The notes under the pieces: generated by a model
The model's database searches: none
What the model was told of the DNA's origin: nothing
The model's input: the letters and a program-made list of their open reading frames with translations, nothing else
Position numbers and translations under genes: made by a program
Shown: piece after piece, positions 6,834 to 13,078 of the stretch
Layout of the letters: each line of letters begins with the position of its first letter
Position numbering within the stretch: position 1 is the stretch's first letter
Origin: JBKHJZ01 sp046537875
Lineage (GTDB): Bacteria; Actinomycetota; Acidimicrobiia; Acidimicrobiales; VFJN01
Direction: 5' to 3'
Length of the DNA stretch: 30,678 nt
Assembly: GCA_046537875.1 (NCBI GenBank)
Contig: JBKHJZ010000021.1
Span: forward strand, 1 to 30,678

Positions 6834-8453
6834 CTCGTACTCGACGCCGGCCGCCTCGGCGTCCCACACGTGCGGGCCCAGGGGCTCCTCGCGCAGCTCC
6901 CGCTTGAGCACCCGGCCCACCGGGCTGCGGGGCAGCGCCTCGCGGAACTCGATGTACCGCGGCAGCGCGAAGTACGGCAGCCGGTCGACGCACCAGCGGA
7001 ACAGCTCCTCCTCGGTGAGCTGCGCGCCGTCGGACAGCGTCGCCGTCACCTTGAGGTCGTCCTCCGTGAGCTCGGACGGCACTGCGTGCACCGCGGCGTC
7101 CGCGATCGCGCCGTGGCCCATGAGGACGCGCTCGACCTCGAACGAGGAGATGTTCTCGCCGCGCCGGCGGAGGTAGTCGGCCTTCCGGTCCACGAAGTAC
7201 AGGTAGTCGTCCTCGTCGATCCGCCCGATGTCGCCGGTGTGGTACCACCAGTTGCGCGAGGTCTCGACAGTGGCGGCCGGCCGGCCCCAGTACCCCTCGA
7301 ACATGGTGTGGGGCCGCTTGGGACGCACGACGATCTCGCCCTCGACCCCCCGGGGGCGCTCGTTGTCGTCGTCGTCGAAGATCCGCACGTCGAAGTACCG
7401 GTCGTTGACGACGCCGGCGGCGTTGGGCTTGTTGCGAACCCCGGGGGGTTGCCAGGAGACGAGGCTCGCCTCGGTCACCCCGTAGGCGCCGCTGAAGGTC
7501 TCGACCCCGAAGCGCTCGCGGATGATCGAGTCGACCTCCACCGGAAGGGGCGCCGCGCCGATCAGCCGGAGCGAGGTGTTGGCCTCGGGGGCGCCCGAGC
7601 GCGGCATCTCGGGCCGGTCGGCGTCGTGCGCCAGCAGGTACGCCATCGTGCCGAGCGTGGAGGTCACGGTCGCGCCGACCCGGTTCATCTCCGGCCAGAA
7701 GCTCGACACCGAGAACCGCCGGTGGATCGCAGCCCTGCCGCCGAACACGAGCGGCCCCAGCACCGCGGTGACGATCGCGTTGAAGTGGAAGAGCGGCAGC
7801 GGCGTCCAGACCACGTCGTCGGCGGTGCGCTCCCAGCAGATGCCGATCTGGCGGGCGAGCGACTCGTGGTAGTTGTGGCTGAGCATGCAGCCCTTCGACG
7901 GCCCGGTGGTGCCGCCGGTGTAGATGAACGTCGCCAGGTCGGCGGGGCGGACCGTGACCTCGGGCGGCGCCTGCGGCGAGGCGAGCAGGTCGGCCCACCG
8001 GTGCAGCGGGACCCGGACCGACGGCTCGGCGTCCCCGATGACCACCACGTGGGCGAGGTCGTCCACGCCGTCCACCACGGCCTCGGCCCGGTCGGCCAGC
8101 GACTCCTCGACCACCAGGACCTTCGAGCCGGAGTCCCGCAGCTGGTGGCTCAGGTAGTCGCCCTTGTACGCGGTGTTGATGGGCACGGCCACCGCCCCGG
8201 CGCTCACGATCCCCCACCACGCCAGCACGGCCCCGGGCGAGTTCTCGACGAGCGTGGCCACCCGGTCGCCCTGCTCCACGCCCAGCGCGGTGAGCCCGCC
8301 CGCCAGGTGGCCCGCCGCGGCGGCGACCTCGCCGGCGCTCAGCTTGGTGCCGCAGACGTCGAGGTACTCGCCGTCCGGGTCGGTCTCCAGCCGGTGCGCG
8401 AGCAGGTCGACGACGGTCCGCTGCTCCCCGCTGATCCACACCTCGCCGGCCAC
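6825..8453 (-). CDS. AMP-binding acyl-CoA ligase, CaiC-like
   Basis: A 542-residue member of the ANL superfamily resembling crotonobetaine/carnitine-CoA-ligase-like proteins. Seen: DLATFIYTGGTTGPSKGCML (P-loop near 160-180), PLPLFHFNAIVTAVLGPLVFGG, LIGAAPLPVEVDSIIRERFG, GAYGVTEASLVSWQPPG, WWYHTGDIGRIDEDDYLYFV, DRKADYLRRRGENISSFEVE, and a C-terminal SPVGRVLKREL. The usual adenylation lysine of GK in the last motif is Arg here (R514), which I recall in related CaiC-like proteins; a nearby Lys three residues later may matter. GTG 8453 was chosen because GAGGAGG lies a few bases upstream. It is convergent with the FadD3-like gene and divergent from the toxin-antitoxin pair. Substrate is unknown. 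Confidence 0.87.
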   Translation of the reverse strand: MAGEVWISGEQRTVVDLLAHRLETDPDGEYLDVCGTKLSAGEVAAAAGHLAGGLTALGVEQGDRVATLVENSPGAVLAWWGIVSAGAVAVPINTAYKGDYLSHQLRDSGSKVLVVEESLADRAEAVVDGVDDLAHVVVIGDAEPSVRVPLHRWADLLASPQAPPEVTVRPADLATFIYTGGTTGPSKGCMLSHNYHESLARQIGICWERTADDVVWTPLPLFHFNAIVTAVLGPLVFGGRAAIHRRFSVSSFWPEMNRVGATVTSTLGTMAYLLAHDADRPEMPRSGAPEANTSLRLIGAAPLPVEVDSIIRERFGVETFSGAYGVTEASLVSWQPPGVRNKPNAAGVVNDRYFDVRIFDDDDNERPRGVEGEIVVRPKRPHTMFEGYWGRPAATVETSRNWWYHTGDIGRIDEDDYLYFVDRKADYLRRRGENISSFEVERVLMGHGAIADAAVHAVPSELTEDDLKVTATLSDGAQLTEEELFRWCVDRLPYFALPRYIEFREALPRSPVGRVLKRELREEPLGPHVWDAEAAGVEYERR

Positions 8454-8504
8454 GTGCCCCCTCCTCGTCGCGCCGTCGCGCCGCGCGGGCAGGATAGGAC
8501 GACG

Positions 8505-8545
8505 GATCTGAGGGCGGTTCGGTTCCCGATCTCTGGGCGGTTCCG
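8505..8545. repeat. Imperfect 18-bp direct repeat upstream of the CaiC-like ligase
   Basis: Two copies (8505-8522 and 8528-8545, 15 of 18 matching, period 23) share GATCT...GGGCGGTTC. They lie 50-90 bases upstream of the minus-strand ligase start, within the 192-base gap shared with the antitoxin. A spacing near two helical turns would suit a dimeric regulator, but this is inference only. Confidence 0.4.
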
Positions 8546-8613
8546 GCGGTGGAGCCACCAGATCCGCCCAACGTTCCACGGAAAGGGCGCCGTGTCCGCT
8601 GCGACAGCCATCG

Positions 8614-8641
8614 CATGCCCGGCATGTGACCACTAGAGTGG
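8614..8641. promoter_or_regulatory. Toxin-antitoxin promoter with two adjacent palindromes
   Basis: CATGCCCGGCATG (8614-8626; 6-bp arms around one C) and CCACTAGAGTGG (8630-8641; 5-bp arms around AG) lie directly before the antitoxin ATG at 8646. The second contains TAGAGT at 8634-8639, a plausible -10 hexamer ending six bases before the ATG. That would give a leaderless transcript and let the antitoxin repress by covering the -10. The palindromes are seen; promoter and autoregulation are inferred. Confidence 0.5.
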
Positions 8642-8645
8642 CCCC

Positions 8646-8873
8646 ATGGTCAGGCAGATGACCGCTACGGAGGTCAAGGCGAAGATCTTGTCGCTGCTGG
8701 ACGACGTCGCCGGCGGCGACGAGGTCGAGATCACGAAGCACGGCCGCACGGTGGCACGGCTCGTGCCGGCCACGGGCCCGCACGCACTGCGGGGGAAGCT
8801 GGCAGGGGTGGCGGTGAGCGCAGCCGACGACGACGAGCTGTTCACCACCGGCGCGCCCTGGGACCTGCCGTGA
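8646..8873 (+). CDS. Phd/YefM-type antitoxin
   Basis: A 75-residue antitoxin with the Phd/YefM pattern: MTATEVKAKILSLLDDVAGG (N-terminal DNA-binding dimerisation part) followed by DEVEITKHGRTVARLVPA, the hallmark strand-turn-strand of this family. The C-terminal ~35 residues (GKLAGVAVSAADDDELFTTG, then PWDLP) would be the toxin-wrapping tail, ending with the W-D-L-P often seen before PIN partners. Start may be ATG 8646 or the in-frame ATG at 8658; neither has a good ribosome-binding site, which fits the leaderless promoter proposed upstream. Its stop overlaps the toxin start as GTGA, the coupling expected when antitoxin must be made in excess. Expected to neutralise the PIN toxin and autorepress. 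Confidence 0.88.
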   Translation: MVRQMTATEVKAKILSLLDDVAGGDEVEITKHGRTVARLVPATGPHALRGKLAGVAVSAADDDELFTTGAPWDLP

Positions 8874-9262
8874 CCACCATCCTGCTGGACACCCACGTGC
8901 TGCAGTGGTGGTCGGCCGAACCCGACCGCCTCAGCCGGACGGCGGCCGAGTCGGTCGCGGCGGCCGACGAGCTGGCCGTCGCCGCCATCACCTGGTTCGA
9001 ACTGGCGTGGCTGGCCTCCAGCGAGCGGATCGTCGTGACCCTGCCGCTCCGATCGTGGCTCGAGCAGCTCGCCGCCGAGGTTCACACGATCGGGATCACG
9101 CCTGCGATCGCAGACACCGCCGTGGGGCTCCCCTCGTCCTTCCCCGGTGACCCCGCCGACCGCCTGATCTTCGCGACCGCGATCGAGCACGGCCACCGCC
9201 TCGTCACCAAGGACCAGCGGCTGCGCCGGCATCGCCATCCCCGACCGATCACGATCTGGTGA
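8870..9262 (+). CDS. PIN-domain toxin (VapC-like ribonuclease)
   Basis: A 130-residue single PIN domain, the usual length for VapC-family toxins, which cleave RNA with a Mg2+/Mn2+ site. The acidic residues are present: Asp7 in LLDTHVLQWW, Glu44 in TWFELAWL, Asp94 and Asp97 in GDPADRLIFATAIEHG, and Asp115 in LVTKDQRL, so the toxin looks catalytically intact. The LDTHxxLWW-type start with Phd-type antitoxin is a common hybrid pairing. GTG 8870 overlaps the antitoxin stop. Only seven bases separate it from the next gene (9270), so read-through into the downstream pair is possible. RNA target is unknown. Confidence 0.9.
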   Translation: MTTILLDTHVLQWWSAEPDRLSRTAAESVAAADELAVAAITWFELAWLASSERIVVTLPLRSWLEQLAAEVHTIGITPAIADTAVGLPSSFPGDPADRLIFATAIEHGHRLVTKDQRLRRHRHPRPITIW

Positions 9263-9269
9263 CCGAGCC

Positions 9270-10007
9270 ATGCCGAACGAGAAGGTCTACATCCACGAGC
9301 TCATCGAGATCGCGGGGCTCAACCGCGCCAAGTACGTCCAGCACATGACCGCCAACTGGAGCCCCACCGCCCAGGAGGACCGCGGACAGCTCTGCTACGG
9401 CGTGTGGCCGGTGATCGGGTCCACCGGGCGCTGGCCGCAGGTCATCAACCTCTGGGAGATGAACGGCTGGGACGGGCTGGCCGGCGGGTTCGGGCTGGAG
9501 ACCGGGGGGCGCGGCGCCTACGACCCGAAGCTGGAGCGCTGGTGGGCGCACGCGGCCGAGATGCGGCGCGGCGGCTTCGACCGCATCGTCGTCCCGGCCC
9601 CGTGGACCCGGACGATCGAGGAGCTCTGCGCCGACGGCGTCAGGGGGGAGTGCTACGCGCACGACCTCGTGCGCGTCCGCCCTGGCACCGCGGCCGAGCT
9701 GCTGGAACGGGTGCGCGACCGCGGCCAGGCGCTGGCCGGCGAGCACGGCTGGGCGCTGGCCGGCGCCTTCCGGACCGCGATGGCCAACGACGACGAGTGC
9801 ATCCTCGTGTGGGCGATCCCCACGTGGGGCGACTGGGCGGCCCACGAGCGGGCGCACCTGGAACGCTCGGAGGTCGCGGCCTGGCGCCGCAACCTCGACG
9901 ACATCGTCACCGGCTGGCACCGCAACCTGATGGTGGATGCGCCGCTGTGCCCGTTCCGAACCGGACGCCAGCCCCGCCGCGAGGACCGGGTCGACTGGGA
10001 GGACTGA
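9270..10007 (+). CDS. NIPSNAP/dimeric alpha-beta-barrel-like protein, function unknown
   Basis: A 245-residue protein that appears to hold two ferredoxin-like dimeric alpha-beta-barrel repeats, in the style of actinobacterial NIPSNAP-containing proteins. The first half has KVYIHELIEIAGLNRAKYVQ then VGVWP-type strands ending VINLWEMNGWDGLAGG; the second has CYAHDLVRVRPGTAAELLER then CILVWAIPTWGDWAAHERAH. Each half has the beta-strand, helix and Trp-rich strand order of this fold. No signal peptide or membrane segment is seen. It sits directly after the toxin gene and 68 bases before the CoA-transferase gene. A role linked to CoA-thioester catabolism is suggested only by that context. The family assignment is from pattern memory and moderately secure. 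Confidence 0.72.
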   Translation: MPNEKVYIHELIEIAGLNRAKYVQHMTANWSPTAQEDRGQLCYGVWPVIGSTGRWPQVINLWEMNGWDGLAGGFGLETGGRGAYDPKLERWWAHAAEMRRGGFDRIVVPAPWTRTIEELCADGVRGECYAHDLVRVRPGTAAELLERVRDRGQALAGEHGWALAGAFRTAMANDDECILVWAIPTWGDWAAHERAHLERSEVAAWRRNLDDIVTGWHRNLMVDAPLCPFRTGRQPRREDRVDWED

Positions 10008-10032
10008 CACCCGCGACGTCGCAGGACCCGTT

Positions 10033-10046
10033 CGAATCGGGGTTCA
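10033..10046. promoter_or_regulatory. TetR-type operator, site 2
   Basis: CGAATCGGGGTTCA fits the five-site pattern YGAAYNNNNRTTCA, with GAA/TTC half-sites at the same spacing as site 1. It lies 30 bases before the CoA-transferase ATG. A weak -10-like GATACC at 10061-10066 would place the operator over the -35 region, fitting repression; the promoter part is inferred. Confidence 0.6.
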
Positions 10047-10075
10047 GTCAGGTTGACGCTGATACCGTCCGGCGC

Positions 10076-11317
10076 ATGCGGCTCGGCGAGGTCGTCAACG
10101 AGGGTGCGCTCGGCTCCGGCCGGCCGCTGGACGGCGTCCGGGTGCTCGCGCTCGAGCAGATGCAGTCGCTGCCGTTCGCCACCCAGCTCCTGGCCCGACT
10201 CGGCGCCGAGGTGGTGAAGGTCGAGAACCCGGCAGGCGGCGACCAGGGGCGGGGCGCGCTGCCGGCCATGAGCGACCCTCAGGGGCGGCGGGTCGGGGCC
10301 ACGTTCCTGCGCAACAACCTCGACAAGCGCAGCGTGTGCATCGAGCTGAAGTCGGACGAGGGACGGGAGCTGATCCGCTCGCTCGCACCCCGGTTCGACG
10401 TCGTCGCCGAGAACTCCAAGGCGGGGACCATGGACCGGCTCGGCCTGGGGTACCGGGACATCGCCGCGATCGCCCCCCGCGTGATCTACCTCTCGATCTC
10501 CGGCTTCGGTGCCACCCCGGGCCCGTACTCGGGCTGGCCCGCGTACGCGTCGGTCGTCGAGGCGATGTCGGGCATCTACGAGTTCAAGCGCCGGGGCGAC
10601 GATCCCCCGGTGGTCAACCCCGTCGGGGCCTTCGGCGACATCGGCACCGCCCTGTTCGCCACCATCGGGGTGCTCGCCGCCCTCCGCCAACGCGACCGGA
10701 CGGGCCACGGCCAGCTCGTCGACGTCGCCATGCTCGACTCGCTGCTCGCCATGACCGACATCGTGACCAACCTCTGGTCGATGGGCCTGCGCGACGGGGC
10801 GCTCGGAGCCCTGATCCTGCACGGCTTCCGCGCCTCGGACGGATGGTTCGTCGTCCAGGTCGGCAGGGAGCACCAGTTCGCGGCGCTCGCCGAGCTCGTG
10901 GGTCACAAGGAGTGGCTGGACGACGAGCGGCTGGCGACCCGGCAGGGCTGGGTCGACCACCTCGAGACGATCATCCGACCGGCCATCGAAGGCTGGGCGG
11001 CGGGCAGGACGAAGGTCGAGGCCTGCGAGGAGCTGGGACGCGCCGGCATCGCCGCCGGGCCCTGCTTCCGCGACGAGGAACTGGTGTCCGATCCCCACGT
11101 GGCCGCCCGCCACATGCTGGTCGAGTGCCCACGCCCCGACGGCGTCGAGCAACCCGTGCTGGTGCCGGGCAACCCGATCAAGCTGAGCGACGCACCCGAG
11201 GGTGGGGACACCCGTGTGCCGTGGCTGGGCGAGCACACCGACGAGGTGCTGCAGGCCGAGCTCGGGCTGTCCGCCGGCGACCTCGAGGGCCTGCGTTCCC
11301 GGGGTGTGATCGCCTGA
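10076..11317 (+). CDS. CoA-transferase family III (CaiB/BaiF type)
   Basis: A 413-residue family III CoA-transferase, which moves CoA between carboxylic acids through an aspartyl anhydride/thioester. Seen: LDGVRVLALEQMQSLPFATQ, LARLGAEVVKVENPAGGD, LRNNLDKRSVCIELKSDEG, FDVVAENSKAGTMDRLGLG, YLSISGFGATPGPYSGWPAY, and GHGQLVDVAMLDSLLAM, whose Asp near residue 221 is the likely nucleophile. The C-terminal part has RAGIAAGPCFRDEELVSDPH and PWLGEHTDEVL, both common in this family. ATG 10076 is the natural start; a longer open frame upstream overlaps the NIPSNAP-like gene and was rejected. Operator site 2 lies just upstream, linking it to the P450, crotonase and ligase genes. Alpha-methylacyl-CoA racemases share this fold, so a racemase role is an alternative. 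Confidence 0.9.
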   Translation: MRLGEVVNEGALGSGRPLDGVRVLALEQMQSLPFATQLLARLGAEVVKVENPAGGDQGRGALPAMSDPQGRRVGATFLRNNLDKRSVCIELKSDEGRELIRSLAPRFDVVAENSKAGTMDRLGLGYRDIAAIAPRVIYLSISGFGATPGPYSGWPAYASVVEAMSGIYEFKRRGDDPPVVNPVGAFGDIGTALFATIGVLAALRQRDRTGHGQLVDVAMLDSLLAMTDIVTNLWSMGLRDGALGALILHGFRASDGWFVVQVGREHQFAALAELVGHKEWLDDERLATRQGWVDHLETIIRPAIEGWAAGRTKVEACEELGRAGIAAGPCFRDEELVSDPHVAARHMLVECPRPDGVEQPVLVPGNPIKLSDAPEGGDTRVPWLGEHTDEVLQAELGLSAGDLEGLRSRGVIA

Positions 11318-11347
11318 CACCGTGACGTGGCCGGGCCCGCAGCCCGT

Positions 11348-11397
11348 CCCGGCTCACACCCGCCACCCTCCCGATGTGCCCCGGCTCACACCTGCCA
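11348..11397. repeat. Duplicated crotonase gene tail (18-bp direct repeat)
   Basis: An 18-bp unit (CCCGGCTCACACCYGCCA) occurs at 11348-11365 and 11380-11397, period 32. The second copy covers the last codons and stop of the minus-strand crotonase; the first, downstream of it, would read W-R-V-stop, like the true end W-Q-V-stop. It looks like a scar of another copy of the gene tail. Confidence 0.6.
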
Positions 11398-12180
11398 GTC
11401 GGGCTCGCGCCTCTCGGCGAACGCCCGGGGACCCTCCTCCTGGTCGGGGTGCCCCCACAGGGAGACCAGCTCGGCGGCACCGGCCCGGCAGGCATCGGTG
11501 AGCCCCAGCTCGAGCGCCCCCCACAGCGCCCGCTTCGACGCCGCCATCGCCGCCGGCGAGTTCCGGGCGATCGTCTCCGCGAGCCGCTGCGCGGCCTCCC
11601 GCAGGCGGTCGGGGGGATCGACGACCTGGCTGACCATGCCGAGCTCGTAGGCCCGCTGCGCCGACATCCGCTCGTACCGCCCGACCAGCGCCATGCGCAT
11701 CACCGCCTCCGCCGGCACCTTGCGGAGCAGCGTGATCATCTCGATCGTGCTCGCCTGGCCCACCGAGACGTGGGGGTCGAAGAACTCCGCGTCCGACGCC
11801 GCGATGACGATGTCGGCGTCGGCCACCCAGTGGAAGGCCCCACCGGCGCACAGGCCGTTCACCGCGGTGATCACCGGCTTCCACACGCCCTGGTGCCAGG
11901 ACGTGAAGTGGAGGTCCCACTCCTCGACCGACCGGCGGTAGCGCTCCATGCCGACGCCGTCGGTCGCGAGCTCGGCGACGTCGACCCCGGTCTGGAAGGC
12001 CCGCCCCTCGCCCGTGTGGACGATCACCCGCACGTCGGGATCGTCGTCGAGCTCACGCCAGGCGAGCGCGAGCTCCTCCCGCATGGTGCTGTTCATGGCG
12101 TTGAGCTGGTCGGGCCGGTCGAAGAGCAGCCAGCCGACGCGGCCGTGCCGCTCGACCTTCAGGGTCTCGTAGCTCCCCAT
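11386..12180 (-). CDS. Crotonase-family protein, second of a tandem pair
   Basis: A 264-residue crotonase-fold protein. Seen: VGWLLFDRPDQLNAMNSTMR, FQTGVDVAELA (oxyanion hole region), KPVITAVNGLCAGGAFHWVA near 101-120, and DAEFFDPHVSVGQASTIEMI near 130-150. The positions of the two hydratase glutamates are His117 and His137 by eye, so standard hydration is doubtful; hydrolase, decarboxylase or retro-Claisen type activity is possible. ATG 12180 follows the upstream paralogue's stop by one base, so the two are one transcript. Its last 197 coding bases are nearly identical to those of the upstream gene, although the rest has diverged. A longer frame to 12294 lies inside the neighbour and was rejected. 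Confidence 0.88.
   Translation of the reverse strand: MGSYETLKVERHGRVGWLLFDRPDQLNAMNSTMREELALAWRELDDDPDVRVIVHTGEGRAFQTGVDVAELATDGVGMERYRRSVEEWDLHFTSWHQGVWKPVITAVNGLCAGGAFHWVADADIVIAASDAEFFDPHVSVGQASTIEMITLLRKVPAEAVMRMALVGRYERMSAQRAYELGMVSQVVDPPDRLREAAQRLAETIARNSPAAMAASKRALWGALELGLTDACRAGAAELVSLWGHPDQEEGPRAFAERREPDWQV
11417..11613. repeat. 197-bp near-identical block, copy 1 (3' part of the 11386-12180 crotonase)
   Basis: Compared by eye with 12216-12412, there are three mismatches in 197 aligned bases and no gaps. Identity stops sharply on both sides. It encodes the C-terminal ~65 residues (RLREAAQRLAETIARNSPAA onward). Gene conversion between tandem paralogues is the simplest explanation. 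Confidence 0.85.
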
Positions 12181-12181
12181 C

Positions 12182-13000
12182 TCAGATCTCCTGCCAGACG
12201 GGCTCCCGCTTCTCCGCGAACGCCCGGGGCCCCTCCTCCTGGTCGGGGTGGCCCCACAGGGAGACCAGCTCGGCGGCGCCGGCCCGGCAGGCATCGGTGA
12301 GCCCCAGCTCGAGCGCCCCCCACAGCGCCCGCTTCGACGCCGCCATCGCCGCCGGCGAGTTCCGGGCGATCGTCTCCGCGAGCCGCTGCGCGGCCTCCCG
12401 CAGGCGGTCGGGCTCGACGACCTCGCTCAGGATGCCGAGCTGGTGGGCGCGGGCGGCGGTGACCCGCTCGTGGCGGCCGACCAGCGCCATGCGGAGGATG
12501 GCCTCCATCGGCGACGTCCGGGCCAGCGCGATCGCCTCGTACGCGGTCACCTGGCCCACCGAGACGTGGGGGTCGAGGAACGTCGCGTCCGTCGAGGCGA
12601 TCACGATGTCGGCGTCGGCCACGAAGTGGAGCCCGCCGCCTGCGCACACACCGTTGACCGCCGCGATCACCGGCTTGCGCACACCGCAGTGCCAGGCGGT
12701 GAGCCGGAGCTCGGCGCGCCGGGTCCGGCGTGACTGCTCCCGCAGCGCGTCGGGATCGCGTGCGAGCTGCACCACGTCGAGGCCCGTCTGGAAGCTCGAT
12801 CCCGCCCCCGTGTTGACGATCGCACGGACCCCGGGGTCGCCGTCGAGCTCGAGCCACGCCGCCTCGAGCTCGTGGAGCATGGTGGCGTCCATGGCGTTGC
12901 CGGCCCGGGGGCGGTCGAAGACCAGCCAGCCGACGCGCCCCCGCCGCTCGACGCGGAGAGCGCGATAGGCCCGCCCCGCGCCGCCGTGTCGCTCCCTCAT
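12182..13000 (-). CDS. Crotonase-family protein, first of a tandem pair
   Basis: A 272-residue crotonase-fold protein, paralogous to the next gene. Seen: GRVGWLVFDRPRAGNAMDAT, SSFQTGLDVVQLA, RKPVIAAVNGVCAGGGLHFV near 109-127, and DATFLDPHVSVGQVTAYEAI near 138-157. Both usual hydratase glutamates are replaced (His125 and His145 by eye). ATG 13000 was chosen because the homology with other crotonases begins soon after and an AGGGGG lies ten bases upstream; a frame back to 13054 would run over operator site 3. The gene leads the two-gene crotonase unit, ends one base before the partner and shares a nearly identical 3' end with it. Regulation by the YGAAYNNNNRTTCA factor is likely from site 3, 48 bases upstream. 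Confidence 0.88.
   Translation of the reverse strand: MRERHGGAGRAYRALRVERRGRVGWLVFDRPRAGNAMDATMLHELEAAWLELDGDPGVRAIVNTGAGSSFQTGLDVVQLARDPDALREQSRRTRRAELRLTAWHCGVRKPVIAAVNGVCAGGGLHFVADADIVIASTDATFLDPHVSVGQVTAYEAIALARTSPMEAILRMALVGRHERVTAARAHQLGILSEVVEPDRLREAAQRLAETIARNSPAAMAASKRALWGALELGLTDACRAGAAELVSLWGHPDQEEGPRAFAEKREPVWQEI
12216..12412. repeat. 197-bp near-identical block, copy 2 (3' part of the 12182-13000 crotonase)
   Basis: Partner of 11417-11613, offset 799 bases, same orientation. The flanking coding sequence of the two crotonases is clearly less similar, so the block is younger than the gene duplication. Confidence 0.85.
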
Positions 13001-13047
13001 GGCAGGCCGACCCCCTGTGCGGAAGATCACTTCACGGTTCAGTGTTT

Positions 13048-13061
13048 CGAACACTAGTTCA
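13048..13061. promoter_or_regulatory. TetR-type operator, site 3
   Basis: CGAACACTAGTTCA fits YGAAYNNNNRTTCA. It lies in the 78-base gap between the end of the thiamine-diphosphate-like gene (13079) and the crotonase pair (13000), so the pair probably has its own promoter. An overlapping dyad AGTGTT-TCG-AACACT (13041-13055) makes the region doubly symmetrical. Confidence 0.6.
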
Positions 13062-13078
13062 GGGTCGAACCGCGGGCG

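Noticed and set aside
6870..8636. 588-codon plus-strand frame opposite the CaiC-like ligase
   Set aside because: Compositional shadow; the ligase motifs are all on the minus strand.
9404..10075. Upstream extension of the CoA-transferase frame
   Set aside because: It runs over the NIPSNAP-like gene in another frame and its translation is Arg/Gly-rich without homology; ATG 10076 is the natural start and follows operator site 2.
13001..13054. N-terminal extension of the first tandem crotonase
   Set aside because: It would place operator site 3 inside the coding region and adds residues without crotonase similarity.
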